The notes beneath the pieces are model-generated. The model saw only the letters and a program-made list of their open reading frames with translations, was not told where the DNA came from and made no database searches. Position numbers and translations under genes: made by a program. A stretch of 64,000 nucleotides of DNA from contig NC_088796.1 of assembly GCF_011386835.1 (NCBI RefSeq), positions 89,883,468 through 89,947,467 of the forward strand, given 5' to 3'. Positions 37,331 through 49,049 of the stretch are shown one piece after another; the first letter of the stretch is position 1; the number at the start of each line of letters is the position of its first letter. Source of the stretch: Chrysemys picta bellii (lineage: Eukaryota > Chordata > Testudines > Emydidae).

Positions 37331-38504
37331 TTAAAACCCCAGGGCCATCCTTTCCCCATCAATTAGAATAGAAAAGCATTGGTAATTCTCATGATGTGGC
37401 ACACTGCTGGCAACCAGAACCTTATATTTGAGGCATTTAAACATACTGCACACTTGGTGCAGCGTTTCTGTCACCTTTTCTTGCTCTTCTGAAGCTTTTC
37501 TGCTTTTCAGGAGGCAGCATATGACAAAAACATAGTAAAAAGAGTTCAGCAATAAAAATAGTTACAATATTTCCAAGCATCCTTTGAGGCACCAGAAGGA
37601 GCGGCCACTGTTATGTAAGTAAATACATCGTTTAAAAATGGATGCTGTAGACAGAAATTAAAACCTGAGGAACTTTGTCATTTTCATTCATTCAAGATGG
37701 CAGTCTTTAATGTTGGTGTAGCTTTGCAATTAGTAAGAACAGGATCGAGTCCCTCTGTGAACGAAAAGGTAAAACCAACAGCAGAGAATAACTGACACTG
37801 CAGCATATTTAGAATAAAGCGACTTTTAAAAGGTACAACTAGACATATTTAGCCCTGCAGCCACCCTTGTAGGTGGCAGGAGAGTATACTTTTCTCTCTC
37901 CCCAGAAGCATATCGGTGCTAGCAAGGAGGATTCACCCTACTGAAGGGCAGCACTGGTTCCTGGGAGAGGTGATGCCCATTCTACAGCTATACCAGCCAC
38001 CAGGCCCCCAGAAGAAGCAGGGCTTGATTGCAACAGGACAGCCACTCATATAACTTCTGTCTCCAGAGAATTCTCTTAGAACCCTCTGAACCTGTAACAT
38101 GCCCCCTGATTTGAATGAGGTTCAGCTATGAGAAAACCAAGTCCTATCAAGCCCAAAGATTTTCCACTTCAGAGCTTGCAAACCCCAGTGCAAACTCAAG
38201 CTGTCTCCATATATTTGTAACCCAACAATGGGATCTAACCTAGAGGACTTTCACAGCTTTTTAAATACATACACCCTATGTTGTATTAAACAGATATTTA
38301 CATTGAGCTTAATCTTGCAAACACACGTGCTTAATTTTGCTACAATGAGTAGTCCCACTGAAGTCAAAAAGGCTATTCACGGTAGTAAAAATAAGCATGT
38401 GCATTTGCAGGATCGGGGTCAGTATGTGCTCATTAATTTTCTCAAACTAATTTTTATACTAGGGATCACATACTTCACAGCTTGTATAGGCTGAACTCAT
38501 TGTA

Positions 38505-39395
38505 CACACAGGGTTCTTCTGTCTCCCTCCATCCCCTCCCAAGCTCCCTGTGGACCACCTTCCCATCCCCCTCTATTTCAGAGACTACCTGCAACTTCCC
38601 CCATTCCCTCCCTCACACCTGGGACTTGTGTGCCCCCCATTTTCCCCCTCACCCTGAGATAGGGGTTTTTGTGCCCCCCAAACCTCCACCACCACTTGCC
38701 AATCTCCCCCTGCCAGGGGTTCTATATGTGCCCCCTAGTCTCTCCACCTCCAGTACCTGAGTTCCCCATTCTCCCCTCATGCCAGCAGCTCTGTGTGCCC
38801 CCCATTCTCTCTTCCATCCCACCTTTCTCCCATGCCAGGGGCTCTGTGTTCCCCCTTATCCCTATATCAAGGTCCCCCAATCTCCACCCCCACCAGGGTT
38901 TGTGTGCTTTCCATTCCCCCATCCTCCCATTCCAGGGTCCAACATTATCCCCACCCCTATGGCAGGGGTTCTGTGTGCCCTGCTTATCCCCCTCCTCCCA
39001 CGCCATGGTTCCCCATTCCGCCACAACCAGGGGCTCTCCATGCACCCCCATTACTCCCTTCCCCCACACCAGAGGCTGTCTCTCCTCCCCCATTTCCCCT
39101 GATTCTAGGACCTCTGTGTATCCTCCTTCCCCACCCTGCCTGTACTGTCTCCAGTTCCCCAGTCTGTCTCCCTCCTTCACGCACCAGAGGCTGTGTGTCT
39201 GCCTCAATTCCCCAGTTCCCCCCTAGGGTAACCAGACAGCAAGTGTGAAAAATTGGGACACGGGGTGGGGGGTAATAGGATCCTATATAAGAAAAAGACC
39301 TAAAAATCGGGACTGTCCCTATAAAATCGGGACATCTGGTCACCCTATTCCCCCTATACCTTCCCGTTCTCCCCTTTCCACCCTCATCCCCACAA
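38505..39395. repeat. Degenerate C-rich minisatellite, interrupted by a MITE
   Basis: Recurring CCAGGGGCTCTGTGTGCCCC-like blocks near 38627, 38671, 38728, 38791, 38844, 38901, 38971, 39035, 39111 and 39191 give a mean period of roughly 56 bp. It continues past the MITE at 39224-39347. The ORFs of 119-185 aa on both strands are by-products. Confidence 0.75.
39224..39347. mobile_element. hAT MITE, 124 bp, copy 2
   Basis: Same ends and same 124-bp length as 15907-16030. Flanks TTCCCCCC (39216-39223) and TTCCCCCT (39348-39355) are a 7/8 target duplication in the minisatellite. Confidence 0.88.
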
Positions 39396-39804
39396 GATAA
39401 ATCATTCAGGGTGTCAAGAAGTTAAACTCTATTGGGAGGACAGGCAGAGAGGAGCAGGGATATTGTTATACTGGAAAGTGTTAATGGATGCCATCAACCA
39501 GCTGTTTGATCTATTGATCTATTTATGTTAATCAGGTGGCAGGCTCTTCCCCAATCTCCCTCTTTTGGTTTTTCAGTTTTCCTCAAAGTCAGTAGGGTTC
39601 TAGCCATTGATGCCTAGAACATCACCAGAAATTCTGGAATTGATCAGATTCAAAGTTCAAAAATTATTGCACTACAGAGAGACTTATAAAAGCCACCAAG
39701 TTGATCGTAAGGCTTTTGCAAACTTGGCCAAAAATAATTCAGTCAGAACCCTCTGACAGATTGTCCCATACAAACCTTAGCAATCTTCCCTTTTCACTGC
39801 TACC

Positions 39805-39892
39805 TTTAGCACACTAGCACCAGCAGCGCTAGTGGGTGTCTGGCTGCCACAGCACGTTCCCAGCTGCTGTGTAAACATACCCTTTCTCTCCC
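39805..39892. mobile_element. MITE right-end fragment
   Basis: GCACACTAGCACCAGCAGCG, GTTCCCAGCTGCTGTGTAA and AACATACCC correspond to the inverted right half of the family seen at 17965-18232. Confidence 0.45.
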
Positions 39893-40184
39893 CCTGTTTG
39901 AGATTCCTGCCTCTTTCCTACTTCACAGAGCGCTGAAAGCACCTTCAATTTGCCACATCAAAGGCAGTGTTCTGTCACATTCTGCTGCCTTACAGGATGA
40001 TCTGCCTCAATGTATAGGAACAGGTGAGCACAAAGCAGAATGTGCACAGGAACATGCCACCTCCTAGAGAGTGCAATAACCAAATGAATTGTTATTTGAA
40101 AGCACATAAGGACTGCAGCATCCACACACTTCCTTAGGGAGAAAAGGCTCTTACCTAAAGATCTGACAGCGTTCACATTGGGTA

Positions 40185-40457
40185 GGTTTACGCCAATCTA
40201 ACTTACCTCGCTCAGGGGTGTGAAAAAAGGCTCCTTCCTCCCCCAAGCAATGCAAGTTTCACACTGTCCACACTGGCGCTATGTCAGCAGGAGATGTTTT
40301 CCTGCCAACATAACTTACGCTTCTCACTGAGTTGAAGTAAATATGCTGGCGGGAGGTCTTCCATTGGCACAGCGCATCTTCACCAAACATGCTACAGCAA
40401 TGCAGCTGCATCAGTGCAGCTGTGTTGATGTAGCACTGTAGTGTAGACTAGCCCTGT
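40185..40457. mobile_element. Harbinger-like MITE, left end truncated
   Basis: Interior has CTCAGGGGTGTGAAAAA and a CTGGCGCTATGTCAGCAGG hairpin region; the right end is AGTGTAGACTAGCCCTG, similar to other MITE ends in this window. Confidence 0.55.
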
Positions 40458-41063
40458 GTCGGGGTGTGTTTGGAACCTGAATTAGGCAGCTAAACATTTA
40501 TCCAGACTTATCCCTTCCAGAAAATCAGAATAAGTTGTCCTGATCCTCCAACCTTTTAATTCATAGTGATAGTGTCTTGTGTTTCATGTTGTTATCCAAG
40601 GCCCATGTACGCCACAGCAAAACTGACCTAACTTCTTCTACAAGACCCTTGCATTCTACAGCACTTCAGAATCTGCAGTAGCTACAGATAAACAGGAAAA
40701 TGCAGGATTCAATCCAATGCTCATTGAAGTCAACGGGAGTCCTCCCACTGGGTCAGGCCCTTACGAAAATTAATATGAAAATAAATAAAGCAATTGATGC
40801 AGTACCCCTTCTGATACTTAATTTGATATTCATTTAAATTCATTTTATGTTGTCACTACATTTTTAATCTTCAGATTAAAAAAAAAAAGGTCAGAGTTAA
40901 AAAAGAACTTTAAAAAGTTAGCCGAATTCTGGGCCCAAAACCCTTGACAAGATCTCTTCCCTGCTAAACTCAGAAAAGCCAGGAAATTTAGCGATCAGGC
41001 TTCTTCCTTTCATCCTTAGTTCATTCTGCTCAGCCAATATGTTGCCGCACATATGCTCTATAC

Positions 41064-41425
41064 CAGTGGTTCTCAACCAGGAGTCCGGGGACCCCTGGGG
41101 TGCCACAAGCAGGTTTCAGGGGGTCTGCCAAGCAGGGCCGACATTAGACTTGCTGGCACCCAGGGCAGAAAGCCGAAGCCCCACTGCATGGGGATGAGGC
41201 CCAGGGCCTCACGTCCTGCCAACCAGGGCTAAAGCTGAAGCCTGAGCAACTGAGCTTCATGGGGCCCCCTGTGGCATGGGGCTCCAGTAGTTGTTCTGCT
41301 TGGTATCCCCTGACACTGGTCATAGCTTTTATATGCAGAAAAACAGTTGTGGCACAAGTGGGCTGTGGAGTTTTTAATAGGATGTTGGGGGGGGCCTCAG
41401 AAAGAAAAAGGTTGAGAACACCTGC
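41064..41425. mobile_element. hAT element (Charlie-like ends)
   Basis: Ends CAGTGGTTCTCAACCAG and AGGTTGAGAACACCTG with a perfect 8-bp duplication CTCTATAC (41056-41063 and 41426-41433). A second GGGCCGAC-type end pair inside (from about 41143) suggests a nested hAT. Confidence 0.85.
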
Positions 41426-41711
41426 TCTATACACTGGGCCAAATACTTGTCCCATTGAAGTCACTAGAAGTTTTGCTGCTAACTTCAGTGGAGAGAGAAT
41501 CTGTAACCATGCAGCTCCTTAAAGTTAAGGATATGCTTAAGTACTTTGCTGGATCAGGGCCAGAGTTATTAGCACCTTGCAGATCTGAGCTCCACAGACT
41601 ATAGACTGTAGTAACACAGATTTGCTTCACAGGAGTCTTGCACCCGTGGGTCTGGTTGCAGGGCGAGAATTCTACCCCCACTTATGTCTGGGCATAACTT
41701 GTTTATTCAGG

Positions 41712-41960
41712 CCTTGGACAAGGGAGCAGCGAGGGAGGTTTAGGTTGGACATTAGGAAAAAGTTCCTGCCAGGGTGGTTAACACTGGAATAAATTGCCTA
41801 GGGAGGTTGTAGAATCTCCATCTCTGCAGATATTTAAGAATAGGTTAAATAAATGTCTATCAGGGATGGTCTAGACTGTATTTGGTCCTGCCATGAGGGC
41901 TTGGCCTGGACTCGATGACCTCTTAAGGTCCCTTCCAGTCCTAGAATCTATGAATCTATA
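41712..41960 (+). mobile_element. CR1 LINE 3' end
   Basis: AGGTTTAGGTTGGACATTAGG, the GGTTGTAGAATCTCCATC block and CTGGACTCGATGACCTC are the CR1 3' region, ending at ATTCTATGA-like repeats. Confidence 0.8.
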
Positions 41961-42101
41961 AAGCAGAGGTACATCACCATCTGGATTGATCTACACTAGA
42001 AAAAGGACCAACTGGTGACAATAGATGTCAGCAACAGATGCAGATGATCAGGTATTGAACATAATTTATGTGCATGTTCAGCTGTTTCAACTGTACCTGT
42101 T

Positions 42102-42280
42102 AAAAGCAACAGAGGGTCCTGTGGCACCTTTAAGACTAACAGAAGTATTGGGAGCATAAGCTTTCGTGGGTAAGAACCTCACTTCTTGCATCTGAAGAAG
42201 TGAGGTTCTTACCCACGAAAGCTTATGCTCCCAATACTTCTGTTAGTCTTAAAGGTGCCACAGGACCCTCTGTTGCTTTT
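42102..42280. repeat. Perfect 86-bp inverted repeat with 7-nt loop
   Basis: Arms 42102-42187 and 42195-42280 are exact reverse complements over all 86 bases; the loop is GCATCTG. Each arm begins AAAAGCAACAGAGGGTCCTG. The right arm runs on into CAGACTAACACGGCTACCCC (about 42289-42308), which the left side lacks. I recognise the arm sequence as a very common turtle repeat but cannot name the family. Confidence 0.95.
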
Positions 42281-45200
42281 TACAGATTCAGACTAACACG
42301 GCTACCCCTCTGAAACTGTACCTGTTGACATCCATGATTAGCAATGAGTCATTTTTCTAGATATACTAAGTGTCGTAGATTGCAAATGTATATTTACAAT
42401 ATGGTTTACTTCATATGGCTCCTTTCACATCTGTATTCTGATTTCATAGCACCATAATAAAAAATCAGGTGAAAAAGTATCTGTACATATGAATTTAAGT
42501 TTTTTCATTTGTTTTGTGCACTTAGTTCACGTGAAAAGTGCATAGGACTGAGACACTGTTTCCAAGGCAGTAGATTCATGTGATTTTTCAACCGTTATAT
42601 TCGTGTTTTTCAAATCTTCTTAAGTAATGACTAATGCATACAATGAACACTGTACCTGCACATTTCACTTTTTAAAGGAACACTTTCAGAATAAAAAAAA
42701 ATTCTTTGACATCAATAAAGTATTAAAATAGTAAGAATCTTTAAAACTGATCTCTTTTTTTTTCTCCATGTATTCTTTACTTTTTTGCACTTATCTATGG
42801 CAGGACAATAAAATTAGACTAGTCATTTGTACTTCCAAGTTCTCATGTTCTCATATACTGCAGTGATTGGTTTGCAAACACTGAAGGAGGAAACCTGATA
42901 TCCAAAATATGCAGCTTTCGCTGTTACTTTAGAGAATTAATTCAGAGGGAAAAAATTGATTACCTTTAGGTTTTGTAAAATTATTTTTCACAAAACCCAA
43001 GTTTGGGGTCTAAACTCCCTGACAGCATCCCCTTAAACTACCAGATAATACAGATAAAAAACACATGCTATCTGAAAAATATCAACCTTTGGATATTGAG
43101 GGCTGGCCCAATGGGCTGCTGTTCTACACTGGACTGAAAAAAAGACTGTTTAAATTCCATCCTGGCCTTAATCTTCTCCTCAGGAGCAAAGGAACTGGGA
43201 TTGTGGTGGAGATAACATAAGCAGGACTCAGTCCTGCAGCTTTTTACTTACATGAGTAGTTTATGTAGTCCCACTGACTTTATAAAACTATTGGGCAAGT
43301 AAGGATTTACAGGATTAGAGATAATGTTTTGTAGGCCCAATCCTACATAGTGCTGAATGCTTTCTGGAGGGTGCTGAGCTCTGGAACGCAGCACTTCTCT
43401 GGAAGCATTCAGCACTTCATAGGAACCCATTCTTAAGGGCCAGCATTGACCAAGTTTCCAAAGGAATTCCATCCAGTTCTCACTAACTGGAAGGGCAAGG
43501 ATTAAAACAATGGGCTTATGAGGGTTACATGGGAAACAAAGAGGAACCTGCACAAGAAAAACTAAACTTGTAATAATTTGGTAATTCCTATATCCTAAAA
43601 GGCAAACATATTTTTGAAAATGCTAATTTTCAGCTCATGGTAACTATTAAAAACAGATACTGAAACTCCTACAAACACAGGTTTTACAATGGAATCATGG
43701 CTAAATTCTTAACTCCTGGGATGTTAAGGAGTGTCATTATCGTCCATACTCTCTCTAATAATATGCAACCTGATACCTCCAGTTACTTCCTGTCTCCAAA
43801 TCATCAGGAAGAACCTTCAATTCCAGCTAAACCATAGCATCCTATAGGGCCAAAGGTGGAAGGAGGGGAGTGGGGTTGGGCATCCTTCAAGACAATTTTA
43901 CATTATATGTAATCTACAGCAAGAGACTAGAAATACAAAATGACAAAGACCAAAAATATGAACTGTACTTCATGTTAATGTAAGTAGGTTTTTTTCAACA
44001 CACACTCAGAAGATGTATTAAATTATTTACTATGTAAATTACATAGTGTGCTTCTTTATTAACAATCCTAGAGAGGTTTATATAATTGCATCAGAAATTT
44101 ACTTTGTGGTTTTTAAATGTACGTACACACAATACACTCTGTATTCTATATGGGAAGAGTTGAAAACTCACCTACTATTTTGTTGGCAAGTATTTCATTC
44201 TTAAATACACCAGTTAATTTTAAACAGTTGAATAGTCATAAATCAGCATGTTAATGACATGACTTTAGAGCTGCTAAACTAGGCCAGCAACATGCTGTAT
44301 TGCAAGGAGATATTGATAGAAAGAGCTATGAACAACCACATACACTGATACCCTAACTGTATATTTTACTAAAGGAAGAATATTAGACTAGATCTTTAAA
44401 AATCTAAGAACTCTTAAGAGGCTCATTTACCATCCTATTGATATTTTAGCTCAAGTGATTTTGCAATGAAATATTTCTGTTCCATTGTGCCTGTAATATA
44501 TGGATTTTGCTCTCTCCTGCTTTTGCTACTTAGCTCTTAGTGTGAGCAGCAGCTCTGCAATGGCTGATTTTATGATTCTAATTCAGAGTCTCACTTTGGA
44601 GTTTATTTTATCAGTAACACCAATATTATGAAACGATCATGTCACAAGTAGGTTACACTCTGTTATGGTACAGCAGAGTGGCTGCATGCTTTTCAGAATG
44701 TTTCCAGCACATGCCAGTGCCCTAAGTAACAGGATAAAATCAAATCCAATTATAGGCAAAGATTCTGAAGAATACTTCTATTTTATTCATTAAAATATAA
44801 ATATGTGTTTGTGCCCAAATCACTGAGGAAGAAACAACATGGAAGATGATCATGCAGAACACACAGGGTGAAAGAAATTCACCCCTCCCCTCACAAAGCC
44901 TGGACTTTGTGGGCCTGATCAAAAGTGTATTGAAGTCAATGGAGGTCTTTCCACTGACTCCCGTGGGCTTTGGATCAGGCACTGTGTAAGGAATTAAGTA
45001 GGGACTGGGAAGATGGCATTTGCCTCTAAACTGTCACTTGCCTATGGGCTGGAATAGAAAGTCCAGTCCCCCTAAATCTATGCACTCTATGCTGGGATTT
45101 CAGGCTGCTGTATCTGGGTGTTTGTGGATCCTCTAGCCCCAGCCCCAGCTATCCCCCCACAACCCTCTCCTTCCTATTTGCAGCCAACCAAGAGTTCACC

Positions 45201-48064
45201 ATGCACAGTTGTTCCACCCACAGCTTGCCCCATTCTCCACCTTGTACAGTCCCACCACAGGAATTAAGTCATACACAGGGCCCTCAGCCAGCTCTCTGCA
45301 ATTGGGTGAGTTTAACCTAATGTAATTTCACATAAAACCTAACCCTTTAGTTATTACACACTCAAAATTCCCACTGGCTAAATGTCCCTGTCACAAAGTC
45401 CTTGCTCAGTCAAACTTCCCTGTAAGTCAATGGGAGTTTTGCCTAAAAACTGTAATATCTGTACCCAAATAAGAGTTGGGTGTGTGCAATAATGCAGAGT
45501 TGGCGTCAAGTTTTTCAGAAAAAGGGGAATGACCAGAAACTAAAGGCCTAATTCTACTGTCACACTTCCGTAATTCAATGGAGTTATGCCAGTGTAAAGC
45601 TATCATATATGAGTGCAGAACCAGACCTGAAGTTTACTGAATAGAGTGGAGTAGTATAGTCCATTATCATATCCTGTTACCTAAAATACAGCAGGCTGTG
45701 GAGCATTTCAAAATGTTTTATCTTTTTTGACTATATGAATATATCATATTAAGATGCATTCCTAGCATGTTTAATGCTTGCTGAGTTTCCACACGGAAAT
45801 GATAGGAAAGCTATGGTAGTCTGGTTTTTAATTTATGTTTGCATCTTAAGGCCTGTCCATGATTTGATGTTAAAAAACAGTCTAAATGTTTTCTATCTTA
45901 AATATGTGCACTAGTATGCTGGGAAATCAGTGATTTGAAGTTATTTTTATATCCCCAATCACAACAAAATGTAACATCACAAGGTGATATAGTGGAAATG
46001 GAAAAGATATGGAAAGACAAATGATGATGCTGATGAAAAAATACAGAAAGGAAAAAATCAACTGATAGAAATTAAAATCTAAACAGCAAAATATATATTT
46101 TAAGTTGATCAAGCTTGCCAAATATATTTACACATGGGTTCTTTTCTCTGTCTTTTCAAATGGAGGATTTCAAATTCTGAGGAAAAACTGCTAAGTTATT
46201 GCTACATTGAAGATATTTGATAATAGGGAAGATGGTAGAGTGATGGTACATGGCATGGAAGGATTTTTTTTTCCCCAGGAGAAGCAACCTACAGAATATT
46301 AAACAAACATCTGCAATGATCATTCCTGCCATAGCCTAGAAATAATACTTAATTCTGTTACGTGCATTCAAAAATAAATAGATCTACAAAATGTAGGCCC
46401 TGCATTACTAGGAGTGAATGTCTCCAGCCCTTCCCTCTGCCATGCACACACTGGCAAATACAGCAAGAGATTTCCATGTAGTTTTTGGCAAAAAGATCAT
46501 GGTACCTTGTACACTAAAAATACTGTAGGGAACAATACATCAGTGGGTAGGTATGAGCAGAACAAGATAGCCTTAGAGGTATTTTCCATCTCTAACTTCT
46601 ACAATTCTATTATCCAAAATGTGGATCCTTGAGTCTTAATCATGCAGTCCTTTCTCAGATAAAACATCTATTCATTTCAGTGAGAAGGTAGCCTGCCAAA
46701 GTATAGAATGCAGGATCAGGCCCCAAGCAGGAACACAACCCACTACTACATAGGTCTCAACTGCAGTCTGGCTCACAATGGCTGAAGTTGAAAAACCTCT
46801 TGCACCCACTTGTCAAAGCCCCATAAATAATATCATGGTACAATACTTGCTTACAACTAGGGGGAAACGAGTGTGGTTCTGCATTCACATTCAGACTCAA
46901 CATTGCATCTTTGCTCGCTACCTTACAGAAAAGGAGCATGTGCAATAGGAGCTTACACACATACTATCCAGTGAGGAGCCAGTCCTCATTCTACTCTGTC
47001 AGAATGCGCTACTTCCATTTAAAAAAGCAAAGAAAACAAAATGGTCAAATTTTTGATTGGGGAAAGAGTGACCCATCAAAATTTTCTGTTTGCATGAATA
47101 GGAAGAACATATAGAATTGGGACATAGAGGCCCCAATTAATGTATTGTCTAGAAGAGAGGTGGAATATGTGTAGTGTAGTAATTCTTTACTGATCTGTAA
47201 CAATCTGTAAAAAAGAAGGATAAAGTGATAGCTACATGTACATTACTGCCTCTCTCAAGAAAAATCTGACAGAGAAGAATTTTCTGATAACACATTGGCC
47301 TTGTACTAAAATCAGCACTATCTGTGTACTATACTGCTTTATTATCTAACTTATTCCCAGGAAACTGTACCAAGGGCAATTAAGATTTATAATCTAAATG
47401 GTTTCGAAATTATATCTCTGGGAAGTCAAGTCTAAATTAAATCATACCAGGCTTTTAGGCTTCCCACGATCACATTTTCCAACTGAGCAAGTGCCTTTCA
47501 ATGCAGAGAACTTCTCCTCTTACAGATCGTTCAGAATCTTTCCTTAAGCAAAACCTCCTTTCCTATTGTTGGTGTCCTTCTCATAACGAAATGACTAAAA
47601 ATATTGGTTACTGTTGAGACTTGCAAAAGAGATGCTGCAAGGAAAATGTGAGCATCATTTCTGCAAGCCTTAGAGGCAAGCAATACAAAATGTAAGTGGT
47701 TCTCTCATATCTACATACTAAGGAGATTCTCAGTCTCTTTACCCATACACTCTCTCTCGCTCCCTCTCTCTAGGGAGGCAAATTGACATATACACATACA
47801 AAAAATAAAACGATTAATTATATTAATTCTCTGATACACACATGTATTGTCTGTGTGTGTATGCACAGAAAGAGAGAATATACATACACAAGCATAATAC
47901 AGTATTATAATATAACGAAAATTAAATAAAATTAGAACTGGAGAGACAGGTGGAGGATTTCTTCCGCGTTTCTGCCCAGATCCCCGGTGCCCAGCAGGTT
48001 CCCCTCCGCTAGCTCGGGGCTCTCCCCGCGGGAGCAGCCAGTGCCCAGCCCCTGCGCTACTCAC

Positions 48065-48276
48065 ATGTCGGTGATGTTCTCCCGCTCGGCGCTCCCCTCC
48101 AGGACCGGGAAGGACACGATGCCCGGCGCGGGCTCGCTGCACCAGATCCGCGAGGCGCTGCATGTGCAAGGCGCCGGGCAGGCGAGCAAAGCCCTCCAGG
48201 AGCCCAGCACCAGGCAGCAGAAGCCCCAGAGCCGGGCCAGGCCGGGCCCCTGCCACCTCCTCCGCCAGGACACCAT
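48065..48276 (-). CDS. NTRK2: NTRK2 (TrkB) coding exon 1: signal peptide and LRR N-cap
   Basis: First coding exon of TrkB, the cell-surface receptor tyrosine kinase for BDNF and NT-4. The ATG is at 48274-48276 in strong context (A at -3, G at +4). An Arg-rich start (residues 4-7) precedes a hydrophobic stretch (about 13-32) that fits a signal peptide ending just before Cys33. Cys33, 37, 39 and 46 form the LRR N-terminal cap, in the motif [18 protein letters not shown], which I recognise as TrkB rather than TrkA or TrkC. A glycosylation sequon NIT is at residue 67. The donor GTGAGTAG directly follows, splitting codon 71 after two bases (phase 2). Reading past the donor gives a stop at once, which supports the boundary. 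The next coding exon is 21.8 kb away. The family assignment is near certain; untranslated exons upstream were not resolved. Confidence 0.96.
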
Positions 48277-48362
48277 GCTGCCCCGATCAATCCAGCGCTG
48301 CCCGCTGCCCCGACGGCCTCCTCCAGCGACCGTCCCGGCGTCTGCGGAGCGTCCTGGGCGCT

Positions 48363-48386
48363 TCAGAGCGGCTGGGACTCGGGCAT
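48363..48386 (-). other. Candidate 7-codon upstream ORF in NTRK2 leader
   Basis: ATG at 48384-48386 with A at -3, reading MPESQPL then TGA, with 86 nt between its stop and the main start codon. It only matters if transcription starts upstream of it. Confidence 0.4.
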
Positions 48387-48424
48387 CTTGCTGCGGGAGG
48401 GCTCGGTGCCGGCCCCGGCTGGGC

Positions 48425-48430
48425 TCACAT
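48425..48430 (-). other. Start-stop element (ATG TGA) in NTRK2 leader
   Basis: ATG immediately followed by TGA, 148 nt upstream of the main start codon. A minimal uORF of this kind can stall ribosomes in some genes. The context is weak (C at -3). Confidence 0.3.
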
Positions 48431-49029
48431 GGGCGCGCTGGGCCGGGCAGGAGCGACGCCTCCGCTCCCCGCTGCCTGCCCGGGCTCCCCGGAGCCGCTC
48501 GGGGCGAGCGCGGGAGGCGGCGGAGCTGGAGGGGAGAGAGACACTGGTGAGAACTGAGCCAGGACTGGCCCCGGCAGCGTCGGGGGCAGGAGGAGAAACC
48601 TGCCCCGAGAGCTCAGCGCGGGTTCCTGACGGGCACCCGGGGCAGGGACCGTTCCCTCCTGGGCAGCTGCCCCTGCAGTGGGGACGCGGCTCCGGCGCCG
48701 AGCGCAGCCCGGGCAGCGGCAACTCCTCGGCTCCCGATGATGCTGCAAAACGCCGGGCGGAGCGGGGAGCGCGCGGGACCCGGCGAGGGGGGCAGCGGGT
48801 CACCCGGGCGGGCTGGGGGCTGCAAGGGGGCGAGTGGCTGATGCTCCTACCTGCGGGGGCGCTGCCTGCTCCGGCCGCTGCTGCCTGGGGGAGAGGAATC
48901 GGCGCGCTGCTGCTGCCGGGGGGCTCGCGGCTCCTGGCTCTGCCCTTTACGCACCGTCTCCTTCCTCCAGCTGATAATAAAGCAGCCCAGGCTCCAGCTC
49001 CAGCCCAAGCTCAGGAGCTGCTGGCAAAG

Positions 49030-49048
49030 TGACGTGGGGCTGACGCAG
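49030..49048. promoter_or_regulatory. Two CRE-like half-sites at promoter edge
   Basis: TGACGTGG (49030-49037) and TGACGCAG (49041-49048) are in the same orientation with starts 11 bp apart, about one helical turn. TGACG is the CREB/ATF half-site. Mammalian NTRK2 is known to be induced through CREs in one of its promoters. Orthology of these sites to the mammalian ones is inference. Confidence 0.45.
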
Positions 49049-49049
49049 A

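Larger units (their letters stand above)
26297..48064 (-). other. NTRK2: NTRK2 intron 1 (21.8 kb)
   Basis: Bounded by donor GTGAGTAG and acceptor TTCTATAG. It contains the repeats listed separately between 27.4 and 42.3 kb. The stretch 42.4-47.9 kb is AT-rich and shows no gene; apart from short TCAATGG-type repeat fragments I see nothing identifiable. 29.3-31.3 kb and 36-37.1 kb are likewise unremarkable. Confidence 0.9.
47960..49030 (-). promoter_or_regulatory. NTRK2: CpG-rich island: NTRK2 promoter and 5' UTR region
   Basis: About 1.1 kb of strongly GC-rich, CpG-dense sequence around coding exon 1, in sharp contrast to the AT-rich flanks. No TATA box is evident. The sequence just before the start codon ends GATCGGGGCAGC. 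CpG-island, TATA-less multi-start promoters are usual for NTRK2 (established knowledge); exact start sites and any upstream non-coding exons cannot be read from sequence. Long ORFs on both strands here are compositional. Confidence 0.75.

Noticed and set aside
38669..39343. ORFs of 107-185 aa on both strands
   Set aside because: They are products of the stop-poor C-rich minisatellite and are Pro- or Gly-rich with no domain.
48057..48290. 77-aa frame starting upstream of the NTRK2 ATG
   Set aside because: It would need a TTG start and is in a different frame from the TrkB signal peptide.
47711..49032. Several ORFs of 100-214 aa on both strands in the CpG island
   Set aside because: They overlap one another in many frames, are Ala/Arg/Pro/Gly-rich as expected from GC-rich DNA, and have no recognisable domain. 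Only the 71-codon frame ending at 48276 matches a known protein (TrkB exon 1).
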